Positions 48,817 through 57,669 of a stretch of DNA of 64,000 bases are shown here, one piece after another. The position numbers and the translations under genes are program-made. Numbering within the stretch: position 1 is the first letter of the stretch; every line of letters starts with the position of its first letter. Origin of the DNA: Antrihabitans spumae (GTDB lineage Bacteria > Actinomycetota > Actinomycetes > Mycobacteriales > Mycobacteriaceae); contig NZ_JBIMSN010000056.1 in NCBI RefSeq assembly GCF_043944905.1, forward strand, positions 31,372 to 95,371, in the 5' to 3' direction. Under the pieces are notes generated by a model. The model saw only the letters and a list, made by a program, of their open reading frames with translations. It was not told the origin of the DNA and searched no databases.

Positions 48817-49868
48817 CAGCGGCACACCTCCGAATGTTGTTGCCCGAAGATCAGATCGCCGACGTCCTTGAATATCGGACGGGGGAGCAGCACACCCCAC
48901 AGGGACACGTCGAGGGTGCAGACATAAGAGTTCGCGTAAGCACCGTCGCTCGTGAACCGCGCGATGGCCGTGAGGGCCTCGGTGCCGTCGACACCTGCAA
49001 GATCGAGCTTCGAGCCGTTGGCGATGAAGACGTTGAAGGCTGCGTTGGTCGACGACTGTGCAGCCTCGAGTGCGGGTCTGATCTGAGTCACCAGACCGAC
49101 GAGTGATGTTGTGGCATCGGAGATCTGGTCGGTCGAGTTCTTCAGCGTCTCACCCTGGGCATACAGACCGCCGATCAGTGCACGGGTCTGTGCAAGCAGC
49201 GTTTCGAGTGATCCGCTGCGATTCGCCAGACCCGACATGACGCCACTGAGGTTGGTGATCACATCGCCGAGCAACACGTCGCGTTGCTGGAACTCGTTCG
49301 CGAGGCTGGCCGCCTGCGTGATGAACGAGCTCAACGAGACACCGTCGCCCTGCAACGCAAGGATGAGGGTCTCCGACAGGTTGTTGACCTGCGCCGGGTC
49401 GAGCGACTGGAACAGCGGTTCGAAACCGCCGAGCAGTGCAGAGACGTCGAACGAGTCCTCGGTCTGACGCACACCGGGTGCGCTGAACATCGGGATCTCG
49501 CCACCGCTTTCCAGCGGATCCGCTTGTCCCTCACCAGGGTTGAGCGCAACGAAGCGCTGCCCGATCAGGTTCTGATACCGGACGAGAGCCTTGGTGTTGG
49601 AAAAGACCTGTTGATCCGACTCGACGACGAAGTCCACTCGAGCGTTGTTGTCTTTGTCGATTTCGATGTTTTCGACCTTGCCGACGCGCACACCGGCCAT
49701 TCGTACGTCGTCACCGGGATGCAGCCCGAGCACGTCGCCGAAGGTGGCCGAGTACGACCTGGTGTCGCCGTCGACAGCGCGCTGCAGGGTCTCCCAGATG
49801 ACCCAGGTCAGCAGGATCGACACGATCGCAAACAGGCTGAAGCCGATCAGTGGCTTACGGATACTCAC
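48816..49868 (-). CDS. mceB: Mce family protein MceB
   Basis: A 350-aa protein with a GTG start at 49868 overlapping the mceA stop by one base (TAGTG). The N-terminal helix is LIGFSLFAIVSILLTWVIWE; the MCE domain reads YSATFGDVLGLHPGDDVRMA, GVRVGKVENIEIDKDNNARV, LIGQRFVALNPGEGQADPLE. A helical region follows, and the C-terminus has paired cysteines (NSYVCTLDVSLWG, HSEVCR). Typical length and order for the second Mce subunit. Confidence 0.92.
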   Translation of the reverse strand: MSIRKPLIGFSLFAIVSILLTWVIWETLQRAVDGDTRSYSATFGDVLGLHPGDDVRMAGVRVGKVENIEIDKDNNARVDFVVESDQQVFSNTKALVRYQNLIGQRFVALNPGEGQADPLESGGEIPMFSAPGVRQTEDSFDVSALLGGFEPLFQSLDPAQVNNLSETLILALQGDGVSLSSFITQAASLANEFQQRDVLLGDVITNLSGVMSGLANRSGSLETLLAQTRALIGGLYAQGETLKNSTDQISDATTSLVGLVTQIRPALEAAQSSTNAAFNVFIANGSKLDLAGVDGTEALTAIARFTSDGAYANSYVCTLDVSLWGVLLPRPIFKDVGDLIFGQQHSEVCR

Positions 49869-51373
49869 TAGCGGTTACCTCCGTCGGTCACCGAAGATGC
49901 TTCGACGGCCCGAATCTGAGCGCCCGTAAATGCTCCTCCGAGAAGGAACAGCTGCGAGGCGGTTGGCTTCTTGCCGACAAATGCTTGCACCGCACCTGCG
50001 TCGCGGTAGGCGATCGGTTGCACCGCACCGGAAGTCGTTGCAGAGGCCGGTGTCGCCGGTGGGAACAAGCCCTCCAGCGGTGTGCCCTGGAACGGATTGA
50101 CGGGTGCTGCGGGTGCTGCCGGCGCTCCGGGTAGCGGAGCAGTCGGTGCCGCAGCGGGAGCCGGGGTGATGCCGGGAATCTGGAGGTCGGGCATCGTCGG
50201 CAAGCCCGGGATACCCGGAATACCAACGGGGAGAGGCAATCCGACCGGTCCAGCGGAATCGAGCCGCTTCGGCAACATTTCCGGAGCGAAGATGCTCGGG
50301 TTGGAAACGTCGGGTGCTGTGAAGCAGCTAGGTCCTGCCATGTCGCCGTATCGCGGGCAGTCGGCGCGGGTGTAGGGGCGGAACGGGGTGAACGAAACGT
50401 CCAGGCTCCACACCATCTGATTCGACGGACCGTAGTGGAACGTCGCGTCGAGGGCTCGAAGACCCGTGTTCAGGTTGGCGATCGCGGCGGGAATCGACGC
50501 CTGGTCGGAGGAGAGAGCGCCGAACGTCGGAGCCAATCCGGCAACGACGTCCTTGCCCGCGTTCGGGTTTCGGGCGAACAACTCGTTGAGGGTGTCCGTC
50601 GTCCCTGCTCCGCCTGCAAGAATGCTGGCCAGCTGGCCGCGCTTTTCGGCGATCGTGTTTGCGGTTGTCACCGACGTACCGAGCACGTCGAGCAACTCCG
50701 GCGCCGACTGATTGAGACCATTCGCCGCAGCGCTGAAGTTGGCGAGGTCGGCACCGAGATCGGGGAACGCCGCATCGACCGAGGTGAGCCACCGGTCGAG
50801 CCGTTCGACCGTCGAGCCTGGCACACGACCGCTGCCGTCGAAGGCCTCCGCCATGTAACCGAGTACGCGACCGAGCTTCATCGGGTCGATCTTGGTGAAG
50901 ATCGTTCGGATCGTGGTCAACGTGTCCTGCAGCGCGACCGTGCCCTTGCTCTTGTCTTCTTTGATGATCGTGTCCGAGGACAGGTGCTCCGGGGCCGCGC
51001 CGTTGTCGACCAACTCGATCGACGTGACGCCGAAGACGTTGCCGGGCACCACACGTGCCGTCACGGTCGACGGGATCCCGTCGATGTGCTTGGGCCGCAT
51101 TGCCAGGTCGACCTTCTGGATCGTGCCCATCGCGGCGACCTCGACGCTCTCGACGCTGCCGACGAGAATGCCGCGGTACTTGACGTCGCCGTTCGCGGGC
51201 AGGCCGTCACCGGTGGTCGTCAGCTCGGCGACAACTTTGACTTTGTCGTCGAAGTAGCCCGAGTAACGAAGCATCAACAGCGTTGTCGCGAGCACGACAA
51301 CAACTATCAGCGCGATGCCGGCAATGAACAGCTGCCGCATGGTCGGGCCACGCCCGCTCGGATCGATAATCAT
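49868..51373 (-). CDS. mceA: Mce family protein MceA
   Basis: A 501-aa protein, the longest of the six because of a C-terminal extension of about 120 residues rich in Pro, Gly and Ala (GIPGIPGLPTMPDLQIPGIT and APAAAPTAPLPGAPAAPAAP). The N-terminal helix is LFIAGIALIVVVVLATTLLM; the MCE domain reads KVKVVAELTTTGDGLPANGD, KYRGILVGSVESVEVAAMGT, VVPGNVFGVTSIELVDNGAA. ATG 51373 lies 13 bp after yrbEB, with AAGGGA upstream. MceA is the first of the six substrate-channel subunits. Confidence 0.92.
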   Translation of the reverse strand: MIIDPSGRGPTMRQLFIAGIALIVVVVLATTLLMLRYSGYFDDKVKVVAELTTTGDGLPANGDVKYRGILVGSVESVEVAAMGTIQKVDLAMRPKHIDGIPSTVTARVVPGNVFGVTSIELVDNGAAPEHLSSDTIIKEDKSKGTVALQDTLTTIRTIFTKIDPMKLGRVLGYMAEAFDGSGRVPGSTVERLDRWLTSVDAAFPDLGADLANFSAAANGLNQSAPELLDVLGTSVTTANTIAEKRGQLASILAGGAGTTDTLNELFARNPNAGKDVVAGLAPTFGALSSDQASIPAAIANLNTGLRALDATFHYGPSNQMVWSLDVSFTPFRPYTRADCPRYGDMAGPSCFTAPDVSNPSIFAPEMLPKRLDSAGPVGLPLPVGIPGIPGLPTMPDLQIPGITPAPAAAPTAPLPGAPAAPAAPVNPFQGTPLEGLFPPATPASATTSGAVQPIAYRDAGAVQAFVGKKPTASQLFLLGGAFTGAQIRAVEASSVTDGGNR

Positions 51374-51386
51374 CTATGCAATTCCC

Positions 51387-52262
51387 TTAACCCGAGAGCC
51401 TGATGCCGGGGTCGATTCCCCAAATGCCGAGTGTCAGAAGCAAGTTGGCCATAACGACGACCACGATCGTGACCTTGATCGCGCGGCCGGCCGCAACGCC
51501 GACGCCTTCCGGACCGCCGGAGGCGAAGAAGCCGTAGTAACACTGAATGAACGTCGCCAGCATGACGAACACGATCACCTTGATGAACGAGTAGATGATG
51601 TCCGTGCTGATGAGGAATTGGTAGAAGTAGTGCATATAGGTGCCACCCGAGGCGCCACCCATCAACTGCACGGTCAGCTTCGTCGTGATGTATGCCGCCG
51701 CAAGCCCGAGGCCGTAGAGCGGAACGATCGCGACCATCGCCGCAAACACGCGGGTGCTGATCAAGTACGGCAACGGGCGAATGGCGACGGATTCGAGAGC
51801 GTCGATCTCCTCGGCGATACGCATCGAGCCGAGCTGCGCCGTGAAGCGGCAGCCTGCCTGCGCGGCAAAGCCGAGCGTCACAAGCAGCGGACCGAATTCG
51901 CGGGTGTTCGCGAACGAGGAGATAGCGCCGGTCAGCGGACCGAGCCCGAGCAGGTTGAGGTTGGTGTACGCCTCGAGCCCGATCGTCATACCGCCGAAAG
52001 CACTGAGAATGATGACGACGCCGATCGTTCCACCGCCGACCACGATGGACCCGTTGCCCCAGGTCACATCGGACAGCAGCCGCCACACTTCCTTGCGATA
52101 GTGCCGCAGCGCCAACGGGATCGACGCCATTGCGCGAACGAAGAAGAAGGCCATGTGGCCACCACGGGAGATGAGGCCCGAGAAGCCGGTGAAGAATCCT
52201 TTGAGCGCATAAAGCGGCCGCAGCGCGGGCGGCACATAAGTCGATGGCTTGACTGACATCAT
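51387..52262 (-). CDS. yrbEB: YrbE-type permease B of the Mce transporter
   Basis: A 291-aa MlaE/YrbE permease. ATG 52262 overlaps the yrbEA stop by ATGA (a second ATG follows at 52259). Family segments: GNGSIVVGGGTIGVVIILSA, ELGLEAYTNLNLL-like region, the conserved TREFGPLLVTLGFAAQAGCR followed by FTAQLGSMRIAEEIDALESV, and C-terminal helices VIVFVMLATFIQCYYGFFAS and GPEGVGVAAGRAIKVTIVVV. The E-E-I-D-A-L cytoplasmic helix is where the ATPase (MceG/Mkl, not in this window) would dock. Confidence 0.93.
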   Translation of the reverse strand: MMSVKPSTYVPPALRPLYALKGFFTGFSGLISRGGHMAFFFVRAMASIPLALRHYRKEVWRLLSDVTWGNGSIVVGGGTIGVVIILSAFGGMTIGLEAYTNLNLLGLGPLTGAISSFANTREFGPLLVTLGFAAQAGCRFTAQLGSMRIAEEIDALESVAIRPLPYLISTRVFAAMVAIVPLYGLGLAAAYITTKLTVQLMGGASGGTYMHYFYQFLISTDIIYSFIKVIVFVMLATFIQCYYGFFASGGPEGVGVAAGRAIKVTIVVVVMANLLLTLGIWGIDPGIRLSG

Positions 52263-53113
52263 GCGATCTTTGCTGGGAAGAGGGTGCCGTAGATCTGGGT
52301 CACGAGAAGGTTGACTCCGAACAACATGAGGGCCGACTGGACGACGGCGGCGTTCACCGAGTTGGCGACGCCGCCAGGACCGCCTCTGGCGTTCAAGCCG
52401 AGGTCGCACGCGATAATCGCCGCAAGCAGGCCGAATATCACCGATTTGAAGAGCGCAACAAGAAGGTCGTTGGCATTGGCGAAGGCCGCGAACGTCCCGA
52501 TGAAGGAGCCTGGCGTACCGCTCTGGGCGAAGATGTTGAAAAGGTAGGTCGTGAGGAAGCCGACGAAAACGACGAAGCCACACAGCAACACGCTGACCAG
52601 CATCGCTGCCGCGAGGCGGGGAGCGACGAGGCGGCGCATCGGATCGACACCCATAACCTTCATGGCGTCGATTTCTTCACGAATGGTTCGCGAACCGAGG
52701 TCGGCGCAAATGGCCGAGCCGACCGCGCCCGCGATCATCAACGACGTCACGAGCGGCGCGCCCTGCCTGATGATGCCGAGGCCGGTCGCCGCTCCCATGA
52801 AGGATGTCGCTCCGACCTGCGCCACAAGGGATCCGACCTGGACCGAGACGACGACGCCGATCGGAATCGCGACGATCAACGTCGGTGCGGCCGACACGCT
52901 GGCCATGAATCCACATTGTTTGATGAATTCGTTGAACGGGAACTTGCCCCTGAAGATGTCGCCGAACATCTGCGCGATGGCCGAGATGCCCATGGTGATC
53001 TGTCTGCCGAAGGTTTCGACGGACCGCCTCGGGTGGTCGTGCCAGTAGCCCTTGGCCCAATTCGCTGCGGCCGCGGCCTGCGACTGCTTGGGCGGGCTCT
53101 CGGTAGAGTGCAC
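52259..53113 (-). CDS. yrbEA: YrbE-type permease A of the Mce transporter
   Basis: A 284-aa MlaE/YrbE permease, the first gene of the mce operon. GTG 53113 is chosen because AAAGGAG lies five bases upstream; a longer frame upstream lacks a start signal. Family segments: FGRQITMGISAIAQMFGDIF, FIKQCGFMASVSAAPTLIVA, GIIRQGAPLVTSLMIAGAVG, SAICADLGSRTIREEIDAMK, VMGVDPMRRLVAPRLAAAML and, near the C-terminus, GLNARGGPGGVANSVNAAVV. A palindrome at 53161-53178 lies 48 bp upstream of the start. Confidence 0.93.
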   Translation of the reverse strand: MHSTESPPKQSQAAAAANWAKGYWHDHPRRSVETFGRQITMGISAIAQMFGDIFRGKFPFNEFIKQCGFMASVSAAPTLIVAIPIGVVVSVQVGSLVAQVGATSFMGAATGLGIIRQGAPLVTSLMIAGAVGSAICADLGSRTIREEIDAMKVMGVDPMRRLVAPRLAAAMLVSVLLCGFVVFVGFLTTYLFNIFAQSGTPGSFIGTFAAFANANDLLVALFKSVIFGLLAAIIACDLGLNARGGPGGVANSVNAAVVQSALMLFGVNLLVTQIYGTLFPAKIA

Positions 53114-53160
53114 GCGAACTCCTTTCGGGGCGGCGCCGACGGGCAATCGGCGTCGACGCA

Positions 53161-53178
53161 CCCTACTATGCAGTAGGG
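53161..53178. promoter_or_regulatory. Operator-like palindrome upstream of the mce operon
   Basis: CCCTACT (53161-53167) and AGTAGGG (53172-53178) form a perfect 7-bp inverted repeat around ATGC, centred 57 bp before yrbEA. On the minus strand CATAGT inside it could be a -10 element, which would make it an operator over the promoter. No regulator gene is adjacent; GntR, TetR or KstR family proteins regulate mce operons in relatives, but this sequence does not match the known KstR box. Confidence 0.5.
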
Positions 53179-53239
53179 CACATGTTCAGCCCGGTGTGAG
53201 TGGGAGCATAACAACACTCCAGAGCGTCAGCTTCCACTT

Positions 53240-54289
53240 CTAGCGATGTTGCCTTCGGCCTCGCGAAACCGTCCGGTCTGCAGTAAAGGACCCCTCGCGA
53301 CGGAGCACTCGCACGTCCAGACGGCTGAAACCGCGAACCCGTGCAGGTCGGAGCTTTTTGACGATCAGTTCACGTTCGTCATCGAGTCGATCACCGAGGA
53401 CAGCGTCCACCAAAACCGTTCCCGGCCGTGCGACTCCGGTTAACCGAGCAGCCACGTTGACGACCGAGCCGTACAGATCGCCGAGCCGTTGCAGGACCGG
53501 TCCCGCCGCCATCCCGACTCGCAATTCCGGCGCATCGACAGCCCCAGTATCCAATTCGTGCAACTCGAACGCGATTCGAGCGGCGTCGATCGGACGCTCG
53601 GCGGCGAACATGACCTCGTCCCCGAGATTCTTGATGACCCAACCGTTGTGCTTGGCGATCACCTCCGCCGTCCCCGACTCGAACGTCTCGATCAGTTGCG
53701 TCAACTGCTCGAAGCTGAGATGACGAGTCAGCTGTGTGTAGCCGACCATGTCCGCGAAACCGACGACCAACTCGCGCGAGGCGGGATCGGCGTCGAGTCC
53801 GCCGGCCGACCTGCTCGCGGCGACAGCGAAATGCCTGCGCCACGCGAAGTCCTGCAGCTCACCGAGCGCGGGAACCGTTGCGTCGGTGACGTTGTGCACA
53901 ACCTTGCGGACCGCGTCGACATCGGCGGCAGCGTCCGCGCCGGTGGGAATGGACTGAAGAATATGTGCCGCGACGACGTCGACCTGCCATTCGGCGAGCC
54001 TCGCGGTCGAATGCCCGAGGGTCCGGGCAATCGAGAGCTGGGTGTTGTTGTCGATGACGCCGTCCGATACGAGACCACCAAGGATCTTCAGTGCGGATAC
54101 GTCGGCCTCGGTGAACATTTCCGCTGCGGGATCGACGGGGAAGCCGAGTGCCATCCACAACCGAGAAATGCGCGCTGGACTAGAACCGACCCGCGCAGCG
54201 ACCTGATCGAGCGTATGAATCGCATCGCCTTGCAGATCGGCCGCGATCTCTGCGCCGACGACTTTCGACCACTCCGGTGTCGTACTCAC
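53240..54289 (-). CDS. Class III adenylate cyclase with N-terminal regulatory domain
   Basis: A 349-aa protein, GTG 54289 preceded by GGAGG. Residues about 15-110 form a helical regulatory domain with a MerR-like part (TLDQVAARVGSSPARISRLW, FTEADVSALKILGGLVSDGV, LSIARTLGHSTARLAEWQV), as in Rv1264-type mycobacterial cyclases. The catalytic domain (about 170-340) has the metal Asp pair D180 (VGFADMVGYT) and D224 (IKNLGDEVMF), the adenine-specifying Lys220, D271, and transition-state residues N278 and R282 (SVVNVAARL). All key residues are present, so an active soluble homodimeric adenylate cyclase is expected. Rv1264 is controlled by pH; the same is inferred here. Confidence 0.88.
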   Translation of the reverse strand: MSTTPEWSKVVGAEIAADLQGDAIHTLDQVAARVGSSPARISRLWMALGFPVDPAAEMFTEADVSALKILGGLVSDGVIDNNTQLSIARTLGHSTARLAEWQVDVVAAHILQSIPTGADAAADVDAVRKVVHNVTDATVPALGELQDFAWRRHFAVAASRSAGGLDADPASRELVVGFADMVGYTQLTRHLSFEQLTQLIETFESGTAEVIAKHNGWVIKNLGDEVMFAAERPIDAARIAFELHELDTGAVDAPELRVGMAAGPVLQRLGDLYGSVVNVAARLTGVARPGTVLVDAVLGDRLDDERELIVKKLRPARVRGFSRLDVRVLRREGSFTADRTVSRGRRQHR

Positions 54290-54420
54290 GATCCTCCGTT
54301 TCGCCGAAGCGTGCTGGCGCGCAATACGTACGCAAGTACAACACGTCGCCTGCGGTCGTGAGTGTCGGTGCCCTGTGCCAGGGTGTCCCAGGACAAGTCC
54401 GTGCCGAAGAAGGGGTTGTG

Positions 54421-55149
54421 ATGCCACCGCGTCGCCGATCAGCCGCAGATGTGCCGCTCTCGCAGGAGGATCTTGCGACCCTTGGTGCTGCGATTTCAGC
54501 TGGTGAGCGGGCAACCGTCTACCTGCGCGAGCCGACACCGAGCCTAGGTCTCGAAGCAGGGGCGTCCGCAAAGGTCGTCCGGATCAGCGGCACGACGGTG
54601 ACTGTGCGCCCACGTGGCGTCGACGACGAATTGCCTTTCGAAGCCGACGAACTGCGGATGACCCGGCGAACCGCCGCCGAAGACGCTCCCGCAGCGCCCG
54701 CCAAGCCGGTGAGCAGGCGCCGGTCGGCAAAAGTTGATACAGCTCCGGTTGGACCGCAGGCACCTGTCGATACGACGCCACGATTCGCCCCGACCCCCGC
54801 AGCGCCCGCGCCGGTAGCCACTCCCGCGAAGACTCCGACGCGATCGGCACGTGGACCCAAGAAGGTGCAGGACGGCGTCACCGTCACGATTCACGGCACC
54901 CTCGACAACTCGTGGACCGTCAGCGTCGCGTACGGAAGCAGGCCACCCGGTAAGGCGGCACCCGTTCGTCCGGATGCGGTCGAGCGCGCAATGGCCGAGC
55001 TCGACGACGCAGCGGCACGCGATGCGATCGACACCATGCTCTCCACTGCGCGCGAAGCCGTAGCGAACCGTATTGCCGACCTGAATCGGCAGTTGGAGGA
55101 AGCCCGACTTGCGCTGGCCGAGTTGGGTTCGACCGGCGAAAAGTTGTGA
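54421..55149 (+). CDS. DUF6319 family protein
   Basis: A 242-aa protein starting at ATG 54421, with AAGGGG upstream. Three parts: an N-terminal segment (DVPLSQEDLATLGAAISAGE, ATVYLREPTPSLGLEAGASA, VVRISGTTVTVRPRGVDDEL) with a small beta fold; a Pro/Ala-rich basic linker (residues about 100-150); and a C-terminal part with a beta strand VTVTIHGTLDNSWTVSVAYG, a basic segment and a final coiled-coil helix (VANRIADLNRQLEEARLALA). The arrangement matches actinobacterial DUF6319 proteins of unknown function. It is divergent from the cyclase gene. Confidence 0.75.
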   Translation: MPPRRRSAADVPLSQEDLATLGAAISAGERATVYLREPTPSLGLEAGASAKVVRISGTTVTVRPRGVDDELPFEADELRMTRRTAAEDAPAAPAKPVSRRRSAKVDTAPVGPQAPVDTTPRFAPTPAAPAPVATPAKTPTRSARGPKKVQDGVTVTIHGTLDNSWTVSVAYGSRPPGKAAPVRPDAVERAMAELDDAAARDAIDTMLSTAREAVANRIADLNRQLEEARLALAELGSTGEKL

Positions 55150-55202
55150 CGACCCGGTAAACCGATCCTATTGATATGGTTCTCCTCGACGTCTGGAGGG
55201 AC

Positions 55203-55862
55203 ATGTTCAAAAAGATCGCCACTATTGCTGTCGGTTTGGCAGCGGCCGCGACCGTTCTCAGCGCCGGAAGTGCCACTGCAGCACCAGGCAACGTGACTCT
55301 CGGTGGGGGCTCGGGAATCATCATCGACGACATGTACGAGTGCAGCTTGACCACGATCGGTAACGACGCAGGCGGCAGGCTCGTCGGTATCACCGCAGGC
55401 CACTGCGGTGGCGCGGGATCGTTCGTCAGAGCAGAGCACAACCCGGACGCAGGCATCGTCGGGCGCTTCGCCTACTCGAACGAAGATCTCGACTACGCGG
55501 TCATCGAGTTCGACCGTGCGAAGGTCGTCCCGGTCAATCGGATCGGCAATGTCACGATCACGGGCATCGGCGGCCCGGCGCAGTTCCCCAGCATCGTCTG
55601 CAAAGAAGGACGCACCACGGGCAACACCTGCGGGTTCTCCTACGGCGACATCTTCGATTCTCGGATCGAGACCTGGAACCAGATGTGCGTGATCGAAGGC
55701 GACTCCGGCGGTCCGGTCGTCATCGGAACCACCCTCGTCGGGATGGTCAACGCCTACCTCGCAGTGCCGTGCATCGGACCCGAGGTCGGTACGAACATCA
55801 CCACGATCCTCGACGACGCCAACGCACGCGGCGGCGCGGGTGCGGGTTTCCGACCCATCTGA
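55203..55862 (+). CDS. Secreted S1-family serine protease
   Basis: A 219-aa precursor with a signal peptide (MFKKIATIAVGLAAAATVLS, cleavage near GSATA-A) and a compact chymotrypsin fold. The catalytic triad is H67 (ITAGHC), D97 (EDLDYAVIEF) and S168 (EGDSGGPVV). Cysteine pairs bracket the His (YEC...GHC) and the Ser region (NTCG, MCVIEG, VPCIGP). ATG 55203 follows GGAGGGAC. The size and lack of a propeptide resemble small streptogrisin- or Rv-type secreted proteases. It is convergent with ilvD across a strong terminator. Confidence 0.9.
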   Translation: MFKKIATIAVGLAAAATVLSAGSATAAPGNVTLGGGSGIIIDDMYECSLTTIGNDAGGRLVGITAGHCGGAGSFVRAEHNPDAGIVGRFAYSNEDLDYAVIEFDRAKVVPVNRIGNVTITGIGGPAQFPSIVCKEGRTTGNTCGFSYGDIFDSRIETWNQMCVIEGDSGGPVVIGTTLVGMVNAYLAVPCIGPEVGTNITTILDDANARGGAGAGFRPI

Positions 55863-55884
55863 TCCACTTCACTTACAACGCACT

Positions 55885-55927
55885 CGGGTGCGTTGCCCGG
55901 ACTTCTTCAGTCCAGGCAACGCACCCG
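55885..55927. terminator. Bidirectional terminator between the S1 protease gene and ilvD
   Basis: A 13-bp perfect stem, CGGGTGCGTTGCC with GGCAACGCACCCG, encloses a further inner pair (GGACT with AGTCC) and a TTCTTC loop, midway between convergent genes (22 bp from the protease stop, 15 bp from the ilvD stop). There is no long T-run, as is common in high-GC actinobacteria. Confidence 0.8.
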
Positions 55928-55941
55928 ATTTGCGTTCGCGA

Positions 55942-57669
55942 CTATCCGCAGACCGCGCCGAACGAGGCGGACCCGACCAGCTTCGCGTATTTCGCCAGCA
56001 CACCGCGGGTGTAGCGCGGAGGCAGCGGTTCCCAGCCTTGCTTGCGCGCTTCGAACTCTGCCTCGTCGACCAGGATGTCCAGGGTTCCGGTCGCGACGTC
56101 GAGCGCGATTCGGTCACCGTCGCGGACGAACGCGATCGGTCCACCGTCGACAGCTTCCGGCGCGACATGGCCGACGCACAGGCCGGTCGTGCCACCCGAG
56201 AAGCGCCCATCGGTCAGCAACAGGACGTCCTTGCCGAGACCGGCACCCTTGATCGCAGCGGTGATCGCGAGCATCTCCCGCATACCCGGTCCACCCTTGG
56301 GTCCTTCGTACCTGATGACGACTACGTCACCAGCCGCGATTGTGCCGTCCTCCAGCGCATCCATCGCCGACCGTTCGCGATCGAAAACCCGGGCTGTGCC
56401 GGTGAAAACGCTGGAATCGAAGCCAGCAGACTTCACCACGGCGCCGCCCGGTGCAAGCGATCCGCGCAGGATCGTGATGCCGCCGGTCGGATGAATCGGC
56501 GACGACAGCGCACGCAGCACCTTGCCGTCCGGATCGGGGGGCGCGATTTCGGCGAGATTCTCCGCAACGGTCTTGCCTGTGACGGTGAGGCAATCACCGT
56601 GCAGCAGTCCGGCGTCGAGCAGCGACTTCATGATGACGGGCACCCCACCGATGCGGTCGATGTCTGTCATGACGTGGCGGCCGAACGGCTTCACGTCGGC
56701 GAGGTGCGGAACTTTCGCACCGATTCGGGCGAAGTCCTCCAACGTGAGTTCCACCTCGGCCTCGTGCGCGATTGCCAGCAGATGCAGGACCGCGTTCGTC
56801 GATCCGCCGAACCCCATGACGACAGCGATCGCGTTTTCGAACGCCTCCTTCGTCATGATGTCGCGGGCGGTGATGCCCCGCTTCAGCAATTCGACGACCG
56901 CTTGGCCACTGCGGCGGGCAAATCCGTCACGTCGACGGTCGGTCGCGGGCGGAGCGGCACTGCCAGGCAACGACATTCCCATCGCTTCGGCGGCGCTGGC
57001 CATGGTGTTCGCGGTGTACATGCCACCACAGGCACCTTCGCCAGGACAGATAGCGCGTTCGATCGCGTCCACGTCGGCACGCGAGATGAGCCCACGTGAA
57101 CATGCTCCGACCGCCTCGAAGGCGTCGATGATGGTGACTTCACGCTCGCTGCCGTCCGACATCTTCGCAATGCCGGGCAGGATCGAACCCGCGTAGAGGA
57201 AGACGCTCGCGAGGTCGAGCCGCGCGGCAGCCATCAGCATTCCAGGTAGCGACTTGTCACAGCCCGCGAGCAGCACCGAACCATCCAGCCGCTCGGCCAT
57301 CATCACCGTCTCGACGCTGTCGGCAATCACCTCTCGCGAGACCAACGAGAAGTGCATGCCCTCGTGACCCATCGAAATACCGTCGGACACCGAGATCGTT
57401 CCGAACTCCATCGGGAAGCCGCCGCCAGCGAAGACACCGTCCTTGCAGGCCTTGGCGAGTCTGTCGAGCGACAGGTTGCACGGCGTTATCTCGTTCCACG
57501 ACGACGCCACGCCGATCTGGGATTTGACCCAATCGTCGTCACCCATCCCGACCGCGCGCAGCATTCCCCGAGCTGCGGCCTTTTCCAGTCCGTCGGTGAC
57601 GTCGCGGCTGCGGGGTTTGATGTCGATCGAATCGGTGGTGTCGGATTCGGATCGGTCGGTTGTTGTCAT
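55942..57669 (-). CDS. ilvD: Dihydroxy-acid dehydratase
   Basis: A 575-aa IlvD/Edd-family enzyme. Iron-sulfur cysteines lie in ITPCNLSL, LAGCDKSLPGMLMAA and GACGGMYTANTMAS; other conserved segments are FPMEFGTISVSDGISMGHEG, VMGFGGSTNAVLHLLAIAHE, KPFGRHVMTDIDRIGGVPVI, YEGPKGGPGMREML and LTDGRFSGGTTGLCVGHVAP. It dehydrates 2,3-dihydroxy acids in valine, isoleucine and pantothenate synthesis. The start overlaps the end of the MFS gene by ATGA, so it is translated from an mRNA that begins with the transporter gene. Confidence 0.95.
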   Translation of the reverse strand: MTTTDRSESDTTDSIDIKPRSRDVTDGLEKAAARGMLRAVGMGDDDWVKSQIGVASSWNEITPCNLSLDRLAKACKDGVFAGGGFPMEFGTISVSDGISMGHEGMHFSLVSREVIADSVETVMMAERLDGSVLLAGCDKSLPGMLMAAARLDLASVFLYAGSILPGIAKMSDGSEREVTIIDAFEAVGACSRGLISRADVDAIERAICPGEGACGGMYTANTMASAAEAMGMSLPGSAAPPATDRRRDGFARRSGQAVVELLKRGITARDIMTKEAFENAIAVVMGFGGSTNAVLHLLAIAHEAEVELTLEDFARIGAKVPHLADVKPFGRHVMTDIDRIGGVPVIMKSLLDAGLLHGDCLTVTGKTVAENLAEIAPPDPDGKVLRALSSPIHPTGGITILRGSLAPGGAVVKSAGFDSSVFTGTARVFDRERSAMDALEDGTIAAGDVVVIRYEGPKGGPGMREMLAITAAIKGAGLGKDVLLLTDGRFSGGTTGLCVGHVAPEAVDGGPIAFVRDGDRIALDVATGTLDILVDEAEFEARKQGWEPLPPRYTRGVLAKYAKLVGSASFGAVCG

